Positions 34,061 through 48,649 of a DNA stretch of 64,000 nucleotides are shown one piece after another (positions within the stretch are counted from its first letter, which is position 1; each line of letters opens with the position of its first letter). A program made the translations under genes and the position numbers. The stretch is from NCBI GenBank assembly GCA_024138015.1, contig JAMXBB010000011.1:71037308-71101307 (forward strand). Reading direction: 5' to 3'. The notes under the pieces are model-generated. The model was not told where the DNA came from and searched no databases. It saw only the letters and a list, made by a program, of their open reading frames with translations. This DNA comes from Lumnitzera littorea (lineage: Eukaryota; Streptophyta; Magnoliopsida; Myrtales; Combretaceae).

Positions 34061-37000
34061 ATGATGCATTGTCCGACAAGCCTCCGATGAATACGATCCT
34101 TGAAAATCACACGTTTGTGAAGGGTTAACACACAAATCCGTCCTCGACGGAATTTGACGAAATTGGTCGGGAATTTCCATTTGCTTTGACTCACACGGTA
34201 TCCTTGAATGAAATCTTCCTAGAGTTACTTAATATCGCAAAAAAGGGTTGCATGGGAAATGAAAGGTATAACCATTACACAGATTCATCTATTTAGATAA
34301 GTTGTGTACTTTTTGTAAATAATGTTGTCGGTAATTTTTTTTTTTTTCTTAAGATCAAAATATGCTACTGCAATTACACAGCAAACGAGTAGATGTGACA
34401 TGATTATTATGTTGTATAAAGACCCGAAACTCAATCGAATTTTGGACTTTTTTTTTTCTCCTCTCAAAACCCACCACCTAAATATGGATTGCACAACGCA
34501 CTTTTAACTATAGTTTATGATCCACTTGTACCTGTTCACTTTTTCGATCATTCCAAGGCCAAGAAGTAATAGGTGACCACTTTTGTGAGGTTGCATGACC
34601 CTCTATTATGGGTTGATGGCTAGAAGTTTATTTATAATCTTCAAACATTTTTTGTTATTTTTGAATTTTCTTTCTTATTATTTTATTTATTAATATATTT
34701 AATATTATTTTTTAATTTTTCTATTTTTATTTGTTTACTTTCTTTTTTTAATTTTTAATGATTTTATTTATTTGTACTATTTTTGTATTTTACTTATAAT
34801 AAAATAGCTACATCAATTTCTCATCAGCACTGCATGTTAAATAACATAACACATCAGTGTAGCTTAATAGCGTTATATGAACTTTATTACAATATCCCTT
34901 ATTTGAATTACTTAATTAAATATTGATTTCCTATTTAAACATTTTGAAACATTGATCCGTTATTTGAATTTAGCCTTGAACATTAATCCCATCATTTATA
35001 ATTTTTCCCTAAAAAACGTCCTTATTAATTTATTGTGAATGAAAAGATGAGAAAAGTACATATTTAATTCTTGATATTTTCATACTTTTCTATTTGAACC
35101 ATTAAGCTTTTTCCTTTCTATTTAGATCCTCAATGTTTTCTATTATTTCATTTGAATTTTGAACATTTTCTTTTATCTATTTGAGTCCTCCATGTTGTTT
35201 AACTTTAATAAAAATAAGACCTTCATCTATTCCACTAAATATTTTTATTTATCATTGACATGTGAACTTTTGATTAGCCTTGGGAAGATAGGTGTGCCTC
35301 AAAATCTCAAGTTGACAAGTATGCAAAGTAAAGGAGTGCATAGCACTTGAAGCTAGTAATTAAACGTATTCGTTTTTTAGTTTTAATGTTGAAAATAGTA
35401 AAATAATGGGATATGGATGCAAATACAATTGCATATTATAGACCAACAATAAACTCCAACTAGGTTTGTGATTAGGATAGTGTTTGATGTTACGCATAAA
35501 CACTAAACGTACATGGGTTCTTAATGGAAAATAGATATTACTCACCATTTTCTTTAAAAAGAAAAAAAAAAGGTTTGCCACAATCCAAAATGATTAACAA
35601 GAATACAAAGATGACTAAAGAGGAATAACTTCACTCAATAACCAAAAGAGCAAGACAAGTAGTCTCTTAACACAAGTGTGCACTAAGTAATAACAATAAT
35701 AATGATTATAGATAAGTGGTTATTTATACTGGTCCAAAAAACCTAGTGGCAGCCTTATAAATATCAACCAAAGTATTAAACCTTAAGGTATGGCCTATAA
35801 GGGCAAAATATAAAATACTAAAGCTACACAAGCAAAACCATACGTTTAAAGTTGAACGGAGCTAAGAGTAGAGGTTAAATAGAGTTGATTAGAGACAAGT
35901 TAGAGTTGGTTGATAATTCTTCTAGGAGCATTCAAGTCATCCAATTTGTACTTCCTAAGGGGTTTGAGCAAGTTGGTTCTGATAAGCTCGAGTGCAATTC
36001 CAAGTTGGGAGATGGGTAGCTTGGTGTTGGCCAAGCTATTCTTATGTTGTAGAGGTCTTAACTCTTACGCCTAGGAGATAATGGTGTTGTATTGATGGTG
36101 AAGTTGGTGATAGTGGTAATACTGGTAACCATAGTTGTCATAGCTGTGATGGTGGTCATAATAGTAGAGGTATTGGCAATAATGGAAATAACAAGGTTGA
36201 GGTGGGAATAGTAGGGTGGTGACTACAAAAAAAAAAAAAACAAAAAATAAAAATGTTTACTTTAGAGTTTAGGTAAAGATATTTTAATCATTGTTTCCTA
36301 AGATTTTTTGTACCACATATGGATGGAATAAAAGTCTTAAGATTTGTCCAATATTAAAAGAGAAATTTTATTTAATACTAGGTTATTTTGTAAACCAAAA
36401 ATGTGTACTACGTTTTGTCATGTCTAGTATCTCTAATAGTTCCTAACCAAATATTATCATAGTAACAAAAAATGTTAGCACATTAGACAACATTGCCAAA
36501 TCATTAGATCCCTAAGTTAATAAATTACATTTCTTTATTGAGTTGAGATGAATTAAATAGTTAAAAAAACGCAATCAAAGAATTTGTATGTACTATTTCA
36601 ATAATTTACTTAATCGTTTCCTATATAGATTAAAAAGAAAACAAAACCACTATTTCATTGCAAATTACCACCTAAGTTTTAAATCAATAAATTTGTGTAT
36701 GAAAGAGTGTATTACTTTGTGGTTTTCAAAAAAACTTAATCTTTATGAGTCTAATATCTATAATTGCCACATATTATGTCAATGATATGAAAAGTTATGC
36801 TAATTAATAGTGTTTATTTGATGTTTGGTTAGGAGGAATGAAATAAGATTTTTTCCCTAAATCCTTCAAGATGATAATTTTTTTCCCGGTTGATTTAATG
36901 GGTATTTTATTCCATAACGTCTTGTGGAATTCTTTGCAAGATAAAAAAATTCTCATTACTTATTGATCCTTATATAATACAAGCTTCTACTTCTTCCATC

Positions 37001-39780
37001 ATAACCCATCATCTAACCCCTTCCATAAACATCTACGCATGAACTATGGCCACTCATCATTACCCATAGACAAACCACCATCACCTTTTTAAAAACCATT
37101 GCCATCAAATGTCTAATGTCATAGACTAAGGCTCACACCAGCTTCCTAGATCGAGGTTACAAAGATCTTTGCTATTGCTGACATAATGCTACCATGGTGG
37201 TGGAGGAATTTAAAAGGAAAAATTAGCAACACTTTATGCAATGGCTAAAAAATAGTGCTAGTATTAATGGCTAACGATAGTCATTAATCATCACGCCCTA
37301 AATCTAAAAGATATAATTAATGGACCACATATTTTTACACATGGAAAGAAATGTAAGATTATAAAATTGTTACTATAATCAACAAAGTATATAATAAATT
37401 ATATATTATCTTCCAAACCTCTCAAACATGAGCATTTATCGTCAATATTCATAAAGCACATTTGTTTGTAGAAGCAAAAGTTATATCCTAAACTCTTAAT
37501 CCACTAAAGGAGTAATTCAAATGGAAATTAATTGTTTTCATAACTTTAAACTAAATTCTTCTATGGCTCAAAGTCATATAGTGCATCATTGTCAAAAGAA
37601 CCTAGTCAAGAGAAATTGTTTGCAAATAAATACATGACTTGGTAATTGATACATAAACAAATATACTAATGCATATACAATCCAAGCAATATGTACAAGC
37701 TCATTTAGTCATCTTGTTTAGGTAAAGGTAGCAAGCATAAACAAAGGCTACATCACAGGCTCAGTCTCGTAGATCCCTAGACTCAAAAATCAAATCAAAT
37801 CATCCAATCCTTAAGGTCAAGGAATCAAATTATCTCATATAAGATTCACCACTCATATTAGCCACTAGTTAACCAATCCACAATTATTGTCGCATACCAC
37901 TAATATGACCTAGTAACATCTTTCTTTAGAAGCTCAAGTCGAATCAGAGCAGATAGATATATCATGACCTATCTACTCACATGTGGTGGTTCAACACCTA
38001 AATTGCCAACCACTTAGATCATCAACTTGCAAATTATCTAAAGTTTGATAGAAATCCTATGATTATACATAATATAAACAACTAACATTTTAGTTATACT
38101 AACAAATCAAGTTCCTATATATAGAATCTCAAAATAGCTTAAACTAATTAGCCTTAGATAAATTAAGTCAACCAGATTTGTATGTAACATAAAGTTTTCA
38201 ACTACTTTGGAAGTCTCATAAACACATTTTCCCAATCCCCTAATCCACTAATTTAGTAGATCAAATTCGTTATGTGATCAACAACTTCTCAATGCAACCA
38301 ACTACTTTTACTCTTATACCTACTTTTCTAATTTCTCTTTTCAAGGAATTTGCCTCAGGCATTTTAAGTCGAATTCTTAACCTTAAAGGTTGTCCTCCAT
38401 CACTTAACTAACCTTACAATCATCAAAATTACTATCAACTATAGAACTTAATAATTCTAATTATAGTTTGTCTAATAATATCACCATGTTTTGATGCATA
38501 ATTAATTTATAAATTCTTCACAAATTTAACATCACCAATTTTAAAATCAACGATATTATGATTTAAATCATAATTTCAAGGCTTTATTTTCTCTAGTTTT
38601 ATGTTTATGTGCCTATGGAATGGTTTGACCTCAACCTTCTCGAAGAATCTCAATCACGTTTAAGATTTAAGGTTCTTGCCTTTTCACGAAATAAAATAAA
38701 ATCATAGAATTCTCTTAACCATAAAACTTTGTTTGTCAATTTCTCCTCACACAAAATATTTCTCCTACATCATATCAACATGAGGTAAAATCTTTTTGCC
38801 ATCAATAATATATTTGTGTTTACAATTTCCTTACGTTAGAATCAAGGCAAAAGTTGTATGATAATAATAATAATGTCAAGATAATAGCGTTTCCGAGAAA
38901 ATGGGTTGGGAAAGAGTATATTTTCTCTCATTGAGTTTCTAGGGTTCTGTAGTATAAGCCAAGATTTCAATCCTTATACAAGAATCAAATATAAGCGCAA
39001 AATACCATCTTATCCCTAACTTTAGATTATTATTTTAAGTACTTCATTAACAGTGGTGGGCTATGCCTAAGGATTCCATCTCCACCACTATTTGAGTTAT
39101 ATCATTTTTGTCCAAGCTATGGAGCCCACCTTAAAAGATAATGCCAATGTGCTCACTAAGTATAAACAGCTCAAAATGTCAAGCCACTTTGCTCTCCAAC
39201 CTGAATCCGAGCTAGTTAGCTCATTTCTATACATGTTTGCTAAAGATCCTTCTACTTGACACTTTACCACCATCATGCATGTTTGTCTATTTCTACTAGG
39301 GATGTGCCCAGTATTTGAACACCACATGTTCTAACAACATACCACTAGCATGCCATTTCAAATTGATTCCTTTTGTTCTACTACATTTTTACTCCTTTCC
39401 ATCATATATATTTTACTACTTTTTGGTACCCTAATGTTCTTTTACTCCTGTAATTTACCCTAGTTAGGCACATATAAGTAGCCTACCATTTGTAATATAC
39501 CAACATCAGTTATCCCCATCAATGAATATTCCTTTTGTTTGTTCCTTGTAACCAATAGATCTAAGTTCCCTACCCTTTCTTTAATAAAAGCTATAGAGAG
39601 AAACCTTAGAAGTAGTGCTTGTGTCTCATATCAAGTGATAGTTTTAGGTTGTGTATGCTTATAGGTGTGTCATATCCTTTGAGTAACTCATGGATTCGCT
39701 AACTGTTGATCCCTTCCATCTTTATTTCTTCTTTATCAAGAAGAATATATTCTTATTTTTGGTGAATCCTAATGATAACT
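34061..39780. other. AT-rich intergenic DNA, no gene recognised
   Basis: 34640-34800 is almost pure A+T. 36065-36225 is a degenerate GGTNAT/GTG-rich tract similar in style to 1-420, ending in poly(A) at 36228-36241. 37000-39000 is AT-rich with many short, stop-bounded frames. 39097-39327 has an open - frame with no homology recognised. No RNA gene was seen. Confidence 0.55.
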
Positions 39781-39799
39781 TAGCTCCTAATAACTAAGT

Positions 39800-40135
39800 T
39801 TGACTATAAACCGCCTGCATAAAACTATAGAAAGGTGAGGGTAAGGTTACAACCTTTGTAAGTGTTGGTTTTGCCTATAAGTTATATCTGTTTGTTTGTA
39901 GAAAGGCGAGAGGTACGGAAACACAACTTTTGTATTGATCAGTTTTGCTCGAAGGCTTCCTTTACATGCCTGTCGAAAGGAAAAAGGGTAAAGGTGTAAC
40001 CTTTGTAAGGGATGGCTATTGCCTATAAGCTACCTTCGTATGCCTATAGGAGGGGTATGGAGTCACAATCTTTAGTCAGGGTTGGCTTTGCCTAAAGGCT
40101 TCGTCTATATGCCTAAAGAAAGGCGAGACTTGATG
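39800..40135. repeat. Tandem repeat, about four copies of 80-90 bp
   Basis: A unit containing gaaaggcgag or gaaaggtgag, a short spacer, cacaacctttgta-like sequence, ttggctttgcctataag and ttcgtatgcctata recurs four times with heavy divergence. It lies left of gag-like sequence, as expected for the 3' region of a - strand Tat element, and parallels the array at 27340-27690, although the units themselves differ. Confidence 0.65.
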
Positions 40136-40279
40136 TACTGCTTGATGGTATGATACTTTTGGTAATCAAGATTCAAAAAACAAAAATGTAGTTTATTGAT
40201 GAGCATCGACACGTCATGTAAATTTGGGAGTGTGGTCTTTGATCAACTCAGCATTAGGCATAAATTCAGCTTATGGCAC

Positions 40280-41740
40280 CTCATGTAGCTTAAGCAAAAG
40301 CTGTTGTGCAACAAGCGATATGGTCTGATCGGGCTCACTTAGAGGGCTTATCATGGTTGATGTATTCACGGAGATAACTATGTCTGATGGCATCTTTAAT
40401 GGCATTTTTTAGTTGGAAGTAGTCGCTTGTGCTATTACCTTTTCCTTTATGGAAGGCATAATATTTGTCAACTCACCAACATGTTGAGTTAATGCAATTT
40501 TTCTCAAGCAATGTAATGATGCATCAAATTAGATTTGCATAGGGATTTGATCTTGAGACTTAAGGAGTTGGTGATGCTCTTTATAGGTAGGGATATTTCC
40601 TTTCTTCAAGAGGTTATAGTCAATAGATTTACCTTACCTATCTTTTGTAAGTTGAGGATTGAGTCGTTAGAAAGCCGTTAATCAATTTTGATTGTCTCTT
40701 CTTTTTTTAGGGGGTTGGCTATTGCCAAAATTGTCTTCGAAATATAATGTTATCCTCCTAAGTCATATATTTGGTAGCTTGAAGCTAAAACTGGATAAAG
40801 GTTTGTAGCCTACTCTTTGTAATGGAGTAAAAGAATTGATAGAAGTCTTTTACTCTTAAGATGGTGGAATTAAGTGCAATGTTCATATCAGGGTTTATAA
40901 TCTCAATCATGGCAATGTAGCTACATATTCCTTTAGTGTCTCTTTTAGTTATTATAGTATTAGTGCAAGAGATGAATTGTCTCTCTCTAGTTGTCTGTTA
41001 GTGATAAAGTGTCAGAGAAAAGCTTTGGAAAGCTCCTTGAAGCTAGATATGGAATTTAGTCAAAGTCTTCGATACCAAGTTTAAGTATCTCAGTAAGACT
41101 GCTTGAAAATGCTTTGCTTACAATGGCATCAAAGGTGCCAAAGAACTCAATCTAAGATCTATAAAAAGATAAACGTACAATAGGATCGATAGTTCCATCA
41201 TAGTATTTCAATTAAGGAATCTATATTTGCACGAGAAACAGTTATCCCTAATTATTCAAGTAAAAGGAGATTGTCTTATCACATACTCATCTAAGGATCA
41301 TTGTTTTTACATCCTTTGATATTTATGAGATACTTGATTGTGAGATCAATCAGAGTGTTTTCAAACAATCACCATAGAGGTGGTGCCTGGGATTGCTTAA
41401 CTAAAGCTTAATCATTTTGTTTACTATTTGTAGATTGAGCTTTGGCAGCCAGAGGGAACTATACTCCTTGGGATCATTGTTTTGATAAGAAGAAGAGTTC
41501 TCCTCAACATTTTGTCTGAGATTTGTGACTTCTTCTTGAGACGTTGATTCTCTTATAAGATCTCCATCATATATTGCTTGAATAGAGCAGATCGATTATA
41601 ATTTTGAAATCATACCTCTAGTTGGCATTTTTTATCCTCATAAGGAGAGTTTTATGGAAGATCTAGTTAAAAATTGTTTATAAGAGGTACCGTTTGGTTG
41701 TGAGTGCATGTTTTGACAATGTATTCATGTTTTGAGCCAT
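40280..41740 (-). pseudogene. Gag remnant of a second Tat-like element
   Basis: On the - strand, about 41215-41040 reads LKYYDGTIDPIVRLSFYRS, IEFFGTFDAIVSKAFSSSLTE, and about 40470-40320 reads KYYAFHKGKGNSTSDYFQLKNAIKDAIRHSYLREYINHDK. The second block is the zinc-knuckle-like region of Tat or Athila gag (normally C-x-F-H-x3-G-H-x-T-x2-C), with both Cys lost. Many stops are present. No protease, RT or integrase follows; instead the tandem repeat at 39800-40135 begins, so pol has been deleted or was never there. Confidence 0.72.
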
Positions 41741-41757
41741 AAATGGTGGGTACAAAA

Positions 41758-42230
41758 TGTTGGTGATTATTATTCTTGATTTAGAGGTCTTAATCCTTGT
41801 GAAGCAAATCAAAGGAAGGGTTATCCTACAAGAAAAGCAAATTGAGCTATCAAGGACACTAGAGGTAACACCGACATATGCACTGCAACATTAAAGTCAG
41901 TAAGGTTAGTCGAGAATAATCCACCAATGAAGTAGAGGGAAGAAAGGAGGGGGAAAGACAAGGAAGGAGAGGGAAAGGGACATAGAGAGAGAGAGAGAGA
42001 AATAACCCCTAGGGGTACCTTCCATTTATACTGGGTATGGAGAGTTAGTTAGGATGTTAGGGCTTAAAGGTCCCTCCTATTTTGATTTCAAGCTGGAAGT
42101 TTCTCTTTGAAACCTCCTTTTTTACCTTTCTTCATTAAACTCTTTGCTTTGCCTTTAAGCCTGGAAGGTGTCGTATCTAGCCTATCTTAAGGAAGTCCAA
42201 AAGCTAAAATTCACTGCTAACAAGTTGACA
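41758..42230 (-). repeat. Probable 5' LTR of the second Tat-like element
   Basis: Upstream of the gag remnant, the - strand sequence ending tcaccaaca is followed by ttttgtacccaccatttatg, which resembles the primer-site region ttttggcgcccaccgt of other Tat elements. The right end and a partner LTR were not found. A (GA)n tract lies at 41984-42000. Confidence 0.4.
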
Positions 42231-44663
42231 TCACATAAGGAAGAACATGCAAATCTTAGAATTATACTTAGTGAACCATAACGCATTGATCTGCATATTT
42301 GCAAGTTTGAGTGCAACATTACTACTTTTCAAAAGGTTAGCTAAACAATCTCAAAATGTCCCTAAGCCCCATCCAAAAGACTTCGGTCTTCAATATCTAT
42401 ATCTAAAGTTACTAAACACTAACCTCGCATTTCCTTATAAAACAAAGTGAGTACTAAAAGATAAATTGACTAGAAAAGTAAACAAACATATCACAAACTC
42501 AAGCCCATAATTTATAATGGGGCAATGAAGTATAAGCAGGGATGCAAATACATGTGGCTGACGTATCAAAATTTCTTACCTAGCCACTTCAACTAATGAT
42601 ATCCTTTCCATACCATTTTTATAGCTTGGGCTGTCTCAGTATCCATTTGTCCAAACTATAAGTTATTCACTTGGCTAATGCTTTAGCCTCAACTTTTGTT
42701 TCCTAGGCTTAACACTTAAACTTTTTAACAAAACGAGTCAATACTTATTTCTTTCTTTACCTTTCAATTGCCACAAACAAATCTAAAGGACCAATCTTAG
42801 TATATCATCAATCTAAACCAATTCAAGGATCACACCGTAAATTTACTATATTGATTCAAAAATTGTACCATAACCTTAATAGGAGGTGAACAAAACTTAG
42901 TAAGCTTAGGTTATCTTTTGGATATTAGTAACTCATTATAGTTAGCATATGAACCATGAAAAGAGTAGCCACACTTACGAAAATTATTATGTTATGCTAT
43001 ATAATTACAATTACCATTGCATCTTAACCACAAGGTTGAGCACTAATAAACAACTAGCCATCCCCTCCACTCATTATCTAGAGAGGAGTAAACAAATAGG
43101 AAGTTTACTCACAATGAAAATAGCACCCAAGCACATCAACAAAACCTATTCATCATTCTAGATCCTCCTATAGTCAACACAATATGTGATTATTCAAGGT
43201 TTATCAATCAATAAGCGAGTAGCCTACATTATAGGTCACGTGTAACATAACTTGTTAAGCTAGAAATTTTGCTCACCTAGACAAGCAACAACTCACAAAC
43301 ATAGCAACAAATGAATCCTAAGATTAGTCCTTGTGTTTAAGATTACCTAAACATGCTTCAACAAGTCAAAGGATTACAAATATTACTCACAATATAGAAT
43401 TTAACACCAACCATCTTTTATTTCATTCAATTGATTGCAAATATCTACAAGTTTCTCATTTATTATCCATTTATAACATTCCATATGCAGTTACAATCAT
43501 TATCAAGAGTAATATGTGAATATGGTACTAGCTTAGGTCTATCCATTATGCAAAGTTACAAAATTATCTCTCAAATAGTCCTCATTTTATTATTTGGATA
43601 TGTTCGTGTATCTAATCCACATAACTCTTAGGTAAGTAATTTTTCATAATGATTTCCTTTATTCACAAGCTAAAACCATTTGGGCACGTAAGGTAAACAA
43701 CTTGTAAAATGCTATTTAGCACCCCAAACCTTGAATAATTGCCAATTTGGCACTTAATTAGGTTATTTCTCAAGGAAATATATAATAAATGGTAAATGAA
43801 TTGAATGATTCTACAAAAATTATGATAACTCAAATAAACTATATATATATATATATATATATACCTGCCCTTCACATTTACATATTATTTCAAAAACCAT
43901 ACTTTAATTCTCAAATTTTCAACTAATTACGTAAAAATGTCATATTTATGCACTATAAGCAGCTTAAACCTTCCAATTAACATGCCATAACTTCCAAATT
44001 TCTCCATAAATCAATACCCTCAATTATTTGCTTAAAGATAACTATTTTTTATTAGAATAGAACCTCTCTGATAATCAATGGTTTTGACGAAAAAAAGATA
44101 CGATAAATACCAAACGCATCCTTAATCGAAATTCTTGATATGTAAATTTAATATTGCCTATTAAGAGCTTATATACTAAGAATTGACCTAATGTTCGGAT
44201 ATTCAAAAACCTAAATAAAATTCGAATCCAAATAGGAAATTTCATAACCACCATACGCAAACATCTAAGATCTTGGTAAGATAAAGTTAGTACATTAAGC
44301 TACACATAAAGTTGGGATGGTATAAGTTTTGCAATACTTTTCTAACAAGATTTGGTACTTTTATTTGAATTTTCAAAATCAAATTAAAAGTTGCACTCAC
44401 TGGTGTTTGTTGCTCTAGCCACCATCTCCGACTGCCTCATTGTTAAAAGTTCTTCTCGCACCAACCCCCTTCAACTGCCTAAGTGGCTCTACAATAGACA
44501 CACTCTAACCCTCTTAACTCTTCAAACCAATGCCCTTACTTGAAAGATTCCACTTATTTCCTTGTTTATTCCTATAAACTACACCAAATTAATTCCTAAA
44601 AATCAATTTCCTGTACTTACCTATGATTTCCTACTCTTGATTTCCAAAAAGTAGAGTGGGGAT
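42231..44663. other. AT-rich intergenic DNA, no gene recognised
   Basis: There is a (TA)n microsatellite at about 43838-43862. Short frames such as 42247-42450, 42949-43161 and 43331-43631 show no homology or coding character. The right end is the insertion flank of element A. Confidence 0.55.
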
Positions 44664-47050
44664 TGTCAAGCCTGATTTTTCGGTTTCTGTTTTATTTCAA
44701 ATCAATTTCTCATTTTCCGATTAATACTAAACCTTAACCCATTTAATATTAATCATCGACTAAAGAAATTGAGAAATTCCAGTTTTTTATTGAAAATAAT
44801 TTTTTGGAGTCGCCACTTGACCGAAGTCGGGAAAAGAAAAAGAAACCGTAATCAATTGGGTGAATTGATCACGATTAGGTTACCAGTCTTTGATTTCAAT
44901 TTTAAATGAAGAACTAGAGGGTTCCAAGTTCGGGGGCTAACCTATTAAACCCTTAATGAGTACCACTATCTATTTACCGAAATTAGGATTATTTTTCTAA
45001 TTATAATATTTTTAAAAAATAAATAAATAAAATCAAAAGAAAAAAAAAACCTAAGTTTCTACATATTTTATCGTCACCCTGAAGATACCTACGTACCCTC
45101 TAGCCAGGATGAAACGATCATAGTTCTTTCAAAAACTCTTTAGTGTATTGATTGATTTTAATTTTTGAAAACCGACTGAGTTTACGTTATTAGTAATTTA
45201 GTTTTTCAAAGAAAACTCTAAAAGGGTTCTAATCCACTAAGTCTTTTATTCTTATTTTATAAAAATTCTCTAAAAGTCCTATTTTTTAAAAGGGTCTTTT
45301 ATTAATTTTTAGTTAAAAAAAAAGTTTCTAAGTGAGAAATGTTAATAAATAAAAATAAAAAAAATTAATCCCAAAAGAAATCCTAAGCTCCATACTACAT
45401 TTCAACTATCTATCAAAATAAATAAAATATGACATACTCAATATACATATAAATATACTAATACTAAAAGACTCCATTAGGCTAATATATGTACATAACT
45501 ACTTATATATTATGTTATTAACATCAGCAAATAAGGATCTAATAAAATAAAAATAATAATAATATAATGATAACAATAATAATAAATAAATAAATAAACA
45601 TAATGAATAAAAAAAAATTGAAAGAACCAAATAAGGCCAAACCTGGTTATTGTTTAATGAATCAGTGACAATGGATAGTAATCCGTGGTGACGTTGTGGT
45701 GTTGGATGAACTGCCTGCTGTAGATGTGTATGGATTGCAGACAGCAACAACGAAGACGGATCAGGCTTGACGCTGGATGTGAACTGTGGTACTTGTCGGT
45801 AGTCAGTGTAGTTCAATCACATGACTTGAATCTATAGTTGTAGACTTGGATTCTAACGAATACTGCAGCAGTATGGCATTGGAGTCATGGCACAGTCGTA
45901 GATATGTCGCGGTGCTGCTTATGGAGTGTTGATCAATTTTGCTGCTCCGTGGAGTGTAGTGTGTATGGACATATTCCAGGCGCGTTATGCTATCGTGTAG
46001 ATCAGTGCAGCATGTGAGTGTAGTGCAGATTCAGTTTGCATTGATCGCATGTGCAGCAGCGTAGGTGAGGATGACTGGAGTTGATTTGTAGTTTGTGTTT
46101 GGAATTTGTTACTGTTCGCTGGCCATGGCCGCTCTTCATGAGTGAAGACAATGAGCGACGTTAGTGAGGTCTGGCCGTGGGAACGTCCTGCAATATCCTG
46201 CTGTCGAGTCGTGTGAGGAGAGAGTGGGTTCGGTCGGTCAAAGAATTGGCTTGCGGTAAGATTTATGGACTTTGAAGCTTCGGTGAATGGACTTCAATTG
46301 GTGGATGAGGAGATACCATCAGAGTTCCAATTCTAGTTTACATAGGATGTAGGCTTTCACTTGGAGTTTGATTAACTGTGGCTATGCAGATCGATTGTGA
46401 GATGTGTATTTTAATATGAGTTATTGTGGGATTGTGCTTTTTTTTTTTTTTTTCTCAAGAATTCTACTATCTCCAGGTCTTCTTTCTGCATGTATGTGTG
46501 TTTATGGGGTCCAAATCCTATCATTCCAAATCATATCCATCATATCTGATTCGATAATTAAACTAGATTCAAATTTAATTCAAATCTGATTTAACTAAAT
46601 TCATATGTTTTAATTAGATATGAATCCGATTTTCAATCTCGCTTCTACAAAGATAGAAAAATAAAGACATAGATGCCTACTGAGACTCAAACCCTAGACC
46701 TCGAATTAAATCCAACCCAAATACTTCGATACTTATTCATTAGGCCGTTGGCCTGTGCCTTGATATTCAGTTCAATTAAGCTATACTTAAACTATCCTAT
46801 TCCCTAAAATAAAATTTTTTAACTAAACTAAAACTAAAACTATTTGTTCTAAAAAAAAAAAAAGTTAGTTCCTAAAAATCTACAAAAATCTTTTTTTAAA
46901 AAAAATATTTCTTTTCTTATTTTTGTGGTATTTTCATCATTTGTTAAAATTTTTTTTTATTATTTTTTTGTTATTTTTGTTTTTGAATTAGGACCCTTTT
47001 CGTAGAAATAAAAATTAGGACTATAGAAGGGCAAAAATTAGGTGTCTACA
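44664..47050 (+). mobile_element. Insertion 'A': LTR-like element with TG...CA ends (2387 bp)
   Basis: It begins TGTCAAGCCTGATTTTTCGG and ends aattaggtgtctaca. Flanks gggat (44659-44663) and aggat (47051-47055) agree at four of five bases. Inside are ggagtcgccacttga with gaccgaagtcgggaaaa (44796-44835), a cctacgtaccctc block near 45090, a G-rich stretch (45660-46380) and, antisense near 46690-46770, a tRNA-like segment. Insertion B at 60093-62950 has the same modules in the same order, so this is a family. No protein was recognised, so it may be a solo LTR of a long-LTR Gypsy element or a non-autonomous element. Confidence 0.7.
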
Positions 47051-47245
47051 AGGATGAAATTGATAATTCCAAATAGAATGTTTGAAAGTGAAATCAGTGT
47101 ACTATATGTGTAGTTTGATTTCTCTTTCTCCTTTGTCCAAATGCATACGTTTTAATCTCCTTCTCCATCAACATCTTCAACATAGTGTAATATCACTGTT
47201 TTTTATCCCTTTATTTTTCCTATTTAAGGTAGTTAATATAGATAT

Positions 47246-48649
47246 TGTTAAGTTCTTTCAAGCAACATGTTTTGATAATAACAAACATTAAAGTTAACTA
47301 ATCAGGTTTTCTAAGTTAAAGGATTTCAAGGTTGCTTTATTGATAAAAGTTAGAAGGAAACTTTGAAGCAATTATAGGTTACTGACAACAAATAGAAGGA
47401 AACTTAAAAGCAATCATAAGTTGATAATATAAGTTAGAAGTAATCAGTTGAAGCTAAAAAAATGATGATTGTAATGACCTAAAAGGTTCTTTAGAAGCTT
47501 AGACAGAAGAAAGTCTAAGAGCTAAGCGAATTGAAGATACTTAGAAGTAGACTTAGAAGGCATTCTGCAATATGAAAAAGAAGTAGAGGAAGACTTAGAA
47601 GCTGACTTAAAAGCTATCTCAGAAGAGTTATAGATCATCATAAAACTTGTCAAATTATGAAATTTATATTTGTTTTTCTTGCAGGTCTAGGCCTAGCTCT
47701 ATTAGATACACATATTTGGGTACTACACTGTCTTGTCTACTAATTAAGGTAGATAAAACTTTTAAGATTCATCAAGAACAGAAGTTAGAAGATATTTTGG
47801 GAGGAAAGCTGCGTTTTATGGAACCAACCATGATCCATATTTATCTTCATTAATGGTTAGTTTTATCAATCATAAGCTATAACAAAATATCAAAAGATTT
47901 GAAATTCGAAAAGGCCAGATTTTATGGAGAGATAATTATCATATTTTGCTAACTAATGGCTTAGATCAACATAAAAAAGATTTGAATCAATCAAGTATCA
48001 TTCCAACAATCATCTTACTAGCCATTATAGTAGAGATATTTAAAAAACCCAAGGAGACTTCAAAGAAAACACACAAGAGATCAACCAGCAAGATCACGAA
48101 AGAAAATATTATGGAGTTCACTTTGCTCAAAATTGAAATAATCTTACTATTTTATGTTGATTAGTTGTGAGCAAAACTTAGAGGATTCTATCATTATATT
48201 TCCTCATCAAGTTGATGCAATTTTGTATTGCCTAGCAAAGTAGATCACTGTAGATCTATGTATCTTATAATAAGCTTGAAGGTACAGCAGTGTGATTGAA
48301 GCTTATAAAATGGATTTATATTCTCTTTATTTTGAAATTTATGGAACATCCTACATGAATGACTAAATCCCCAAGAGTAGAGTTAGAAGAGTGGATGTAA
48401 ACACAAGGTTAAACCACTATAAATTCTTACGTTCAAACATTCTCTAACCCTTACTCCTTTTATTATTAGTCCTTTATATTCGTATGTAGTTATATTTATT
48501 TAAGAGGCACTTATCTGAAATTTTCAGTCATTATACAAAGTAATCAAGAGATCTTTTAATCACAAAAAGTTTTAATTTTTCATAAGCAATCAATTCGCTC
48601 CTCCCCCTTCCCCTTCCCTTTTCTCTTGATTGCTTAAGAGGGACCAACA
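47246..48649 (+). repeat. Solitary Copia-type LTR-like sequence, + strand
   Basis: It starts TGTTAAGTTC and within 35 bases reads tgttttgataataacaaac, a hallmark of the start of many plant Copia LTRs. It ends with caattcgctcctccccc, tcttgattgcttaagaggga and ccaaca, the matching LTR end. A TATA-like gcttataaaatgg lies near 48300. No primer site or pol follows, so it is probably a solo LTR or truncated copy. Flanks gatat and tgtat do not make a clean target duplication. Confidence 0.5.
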
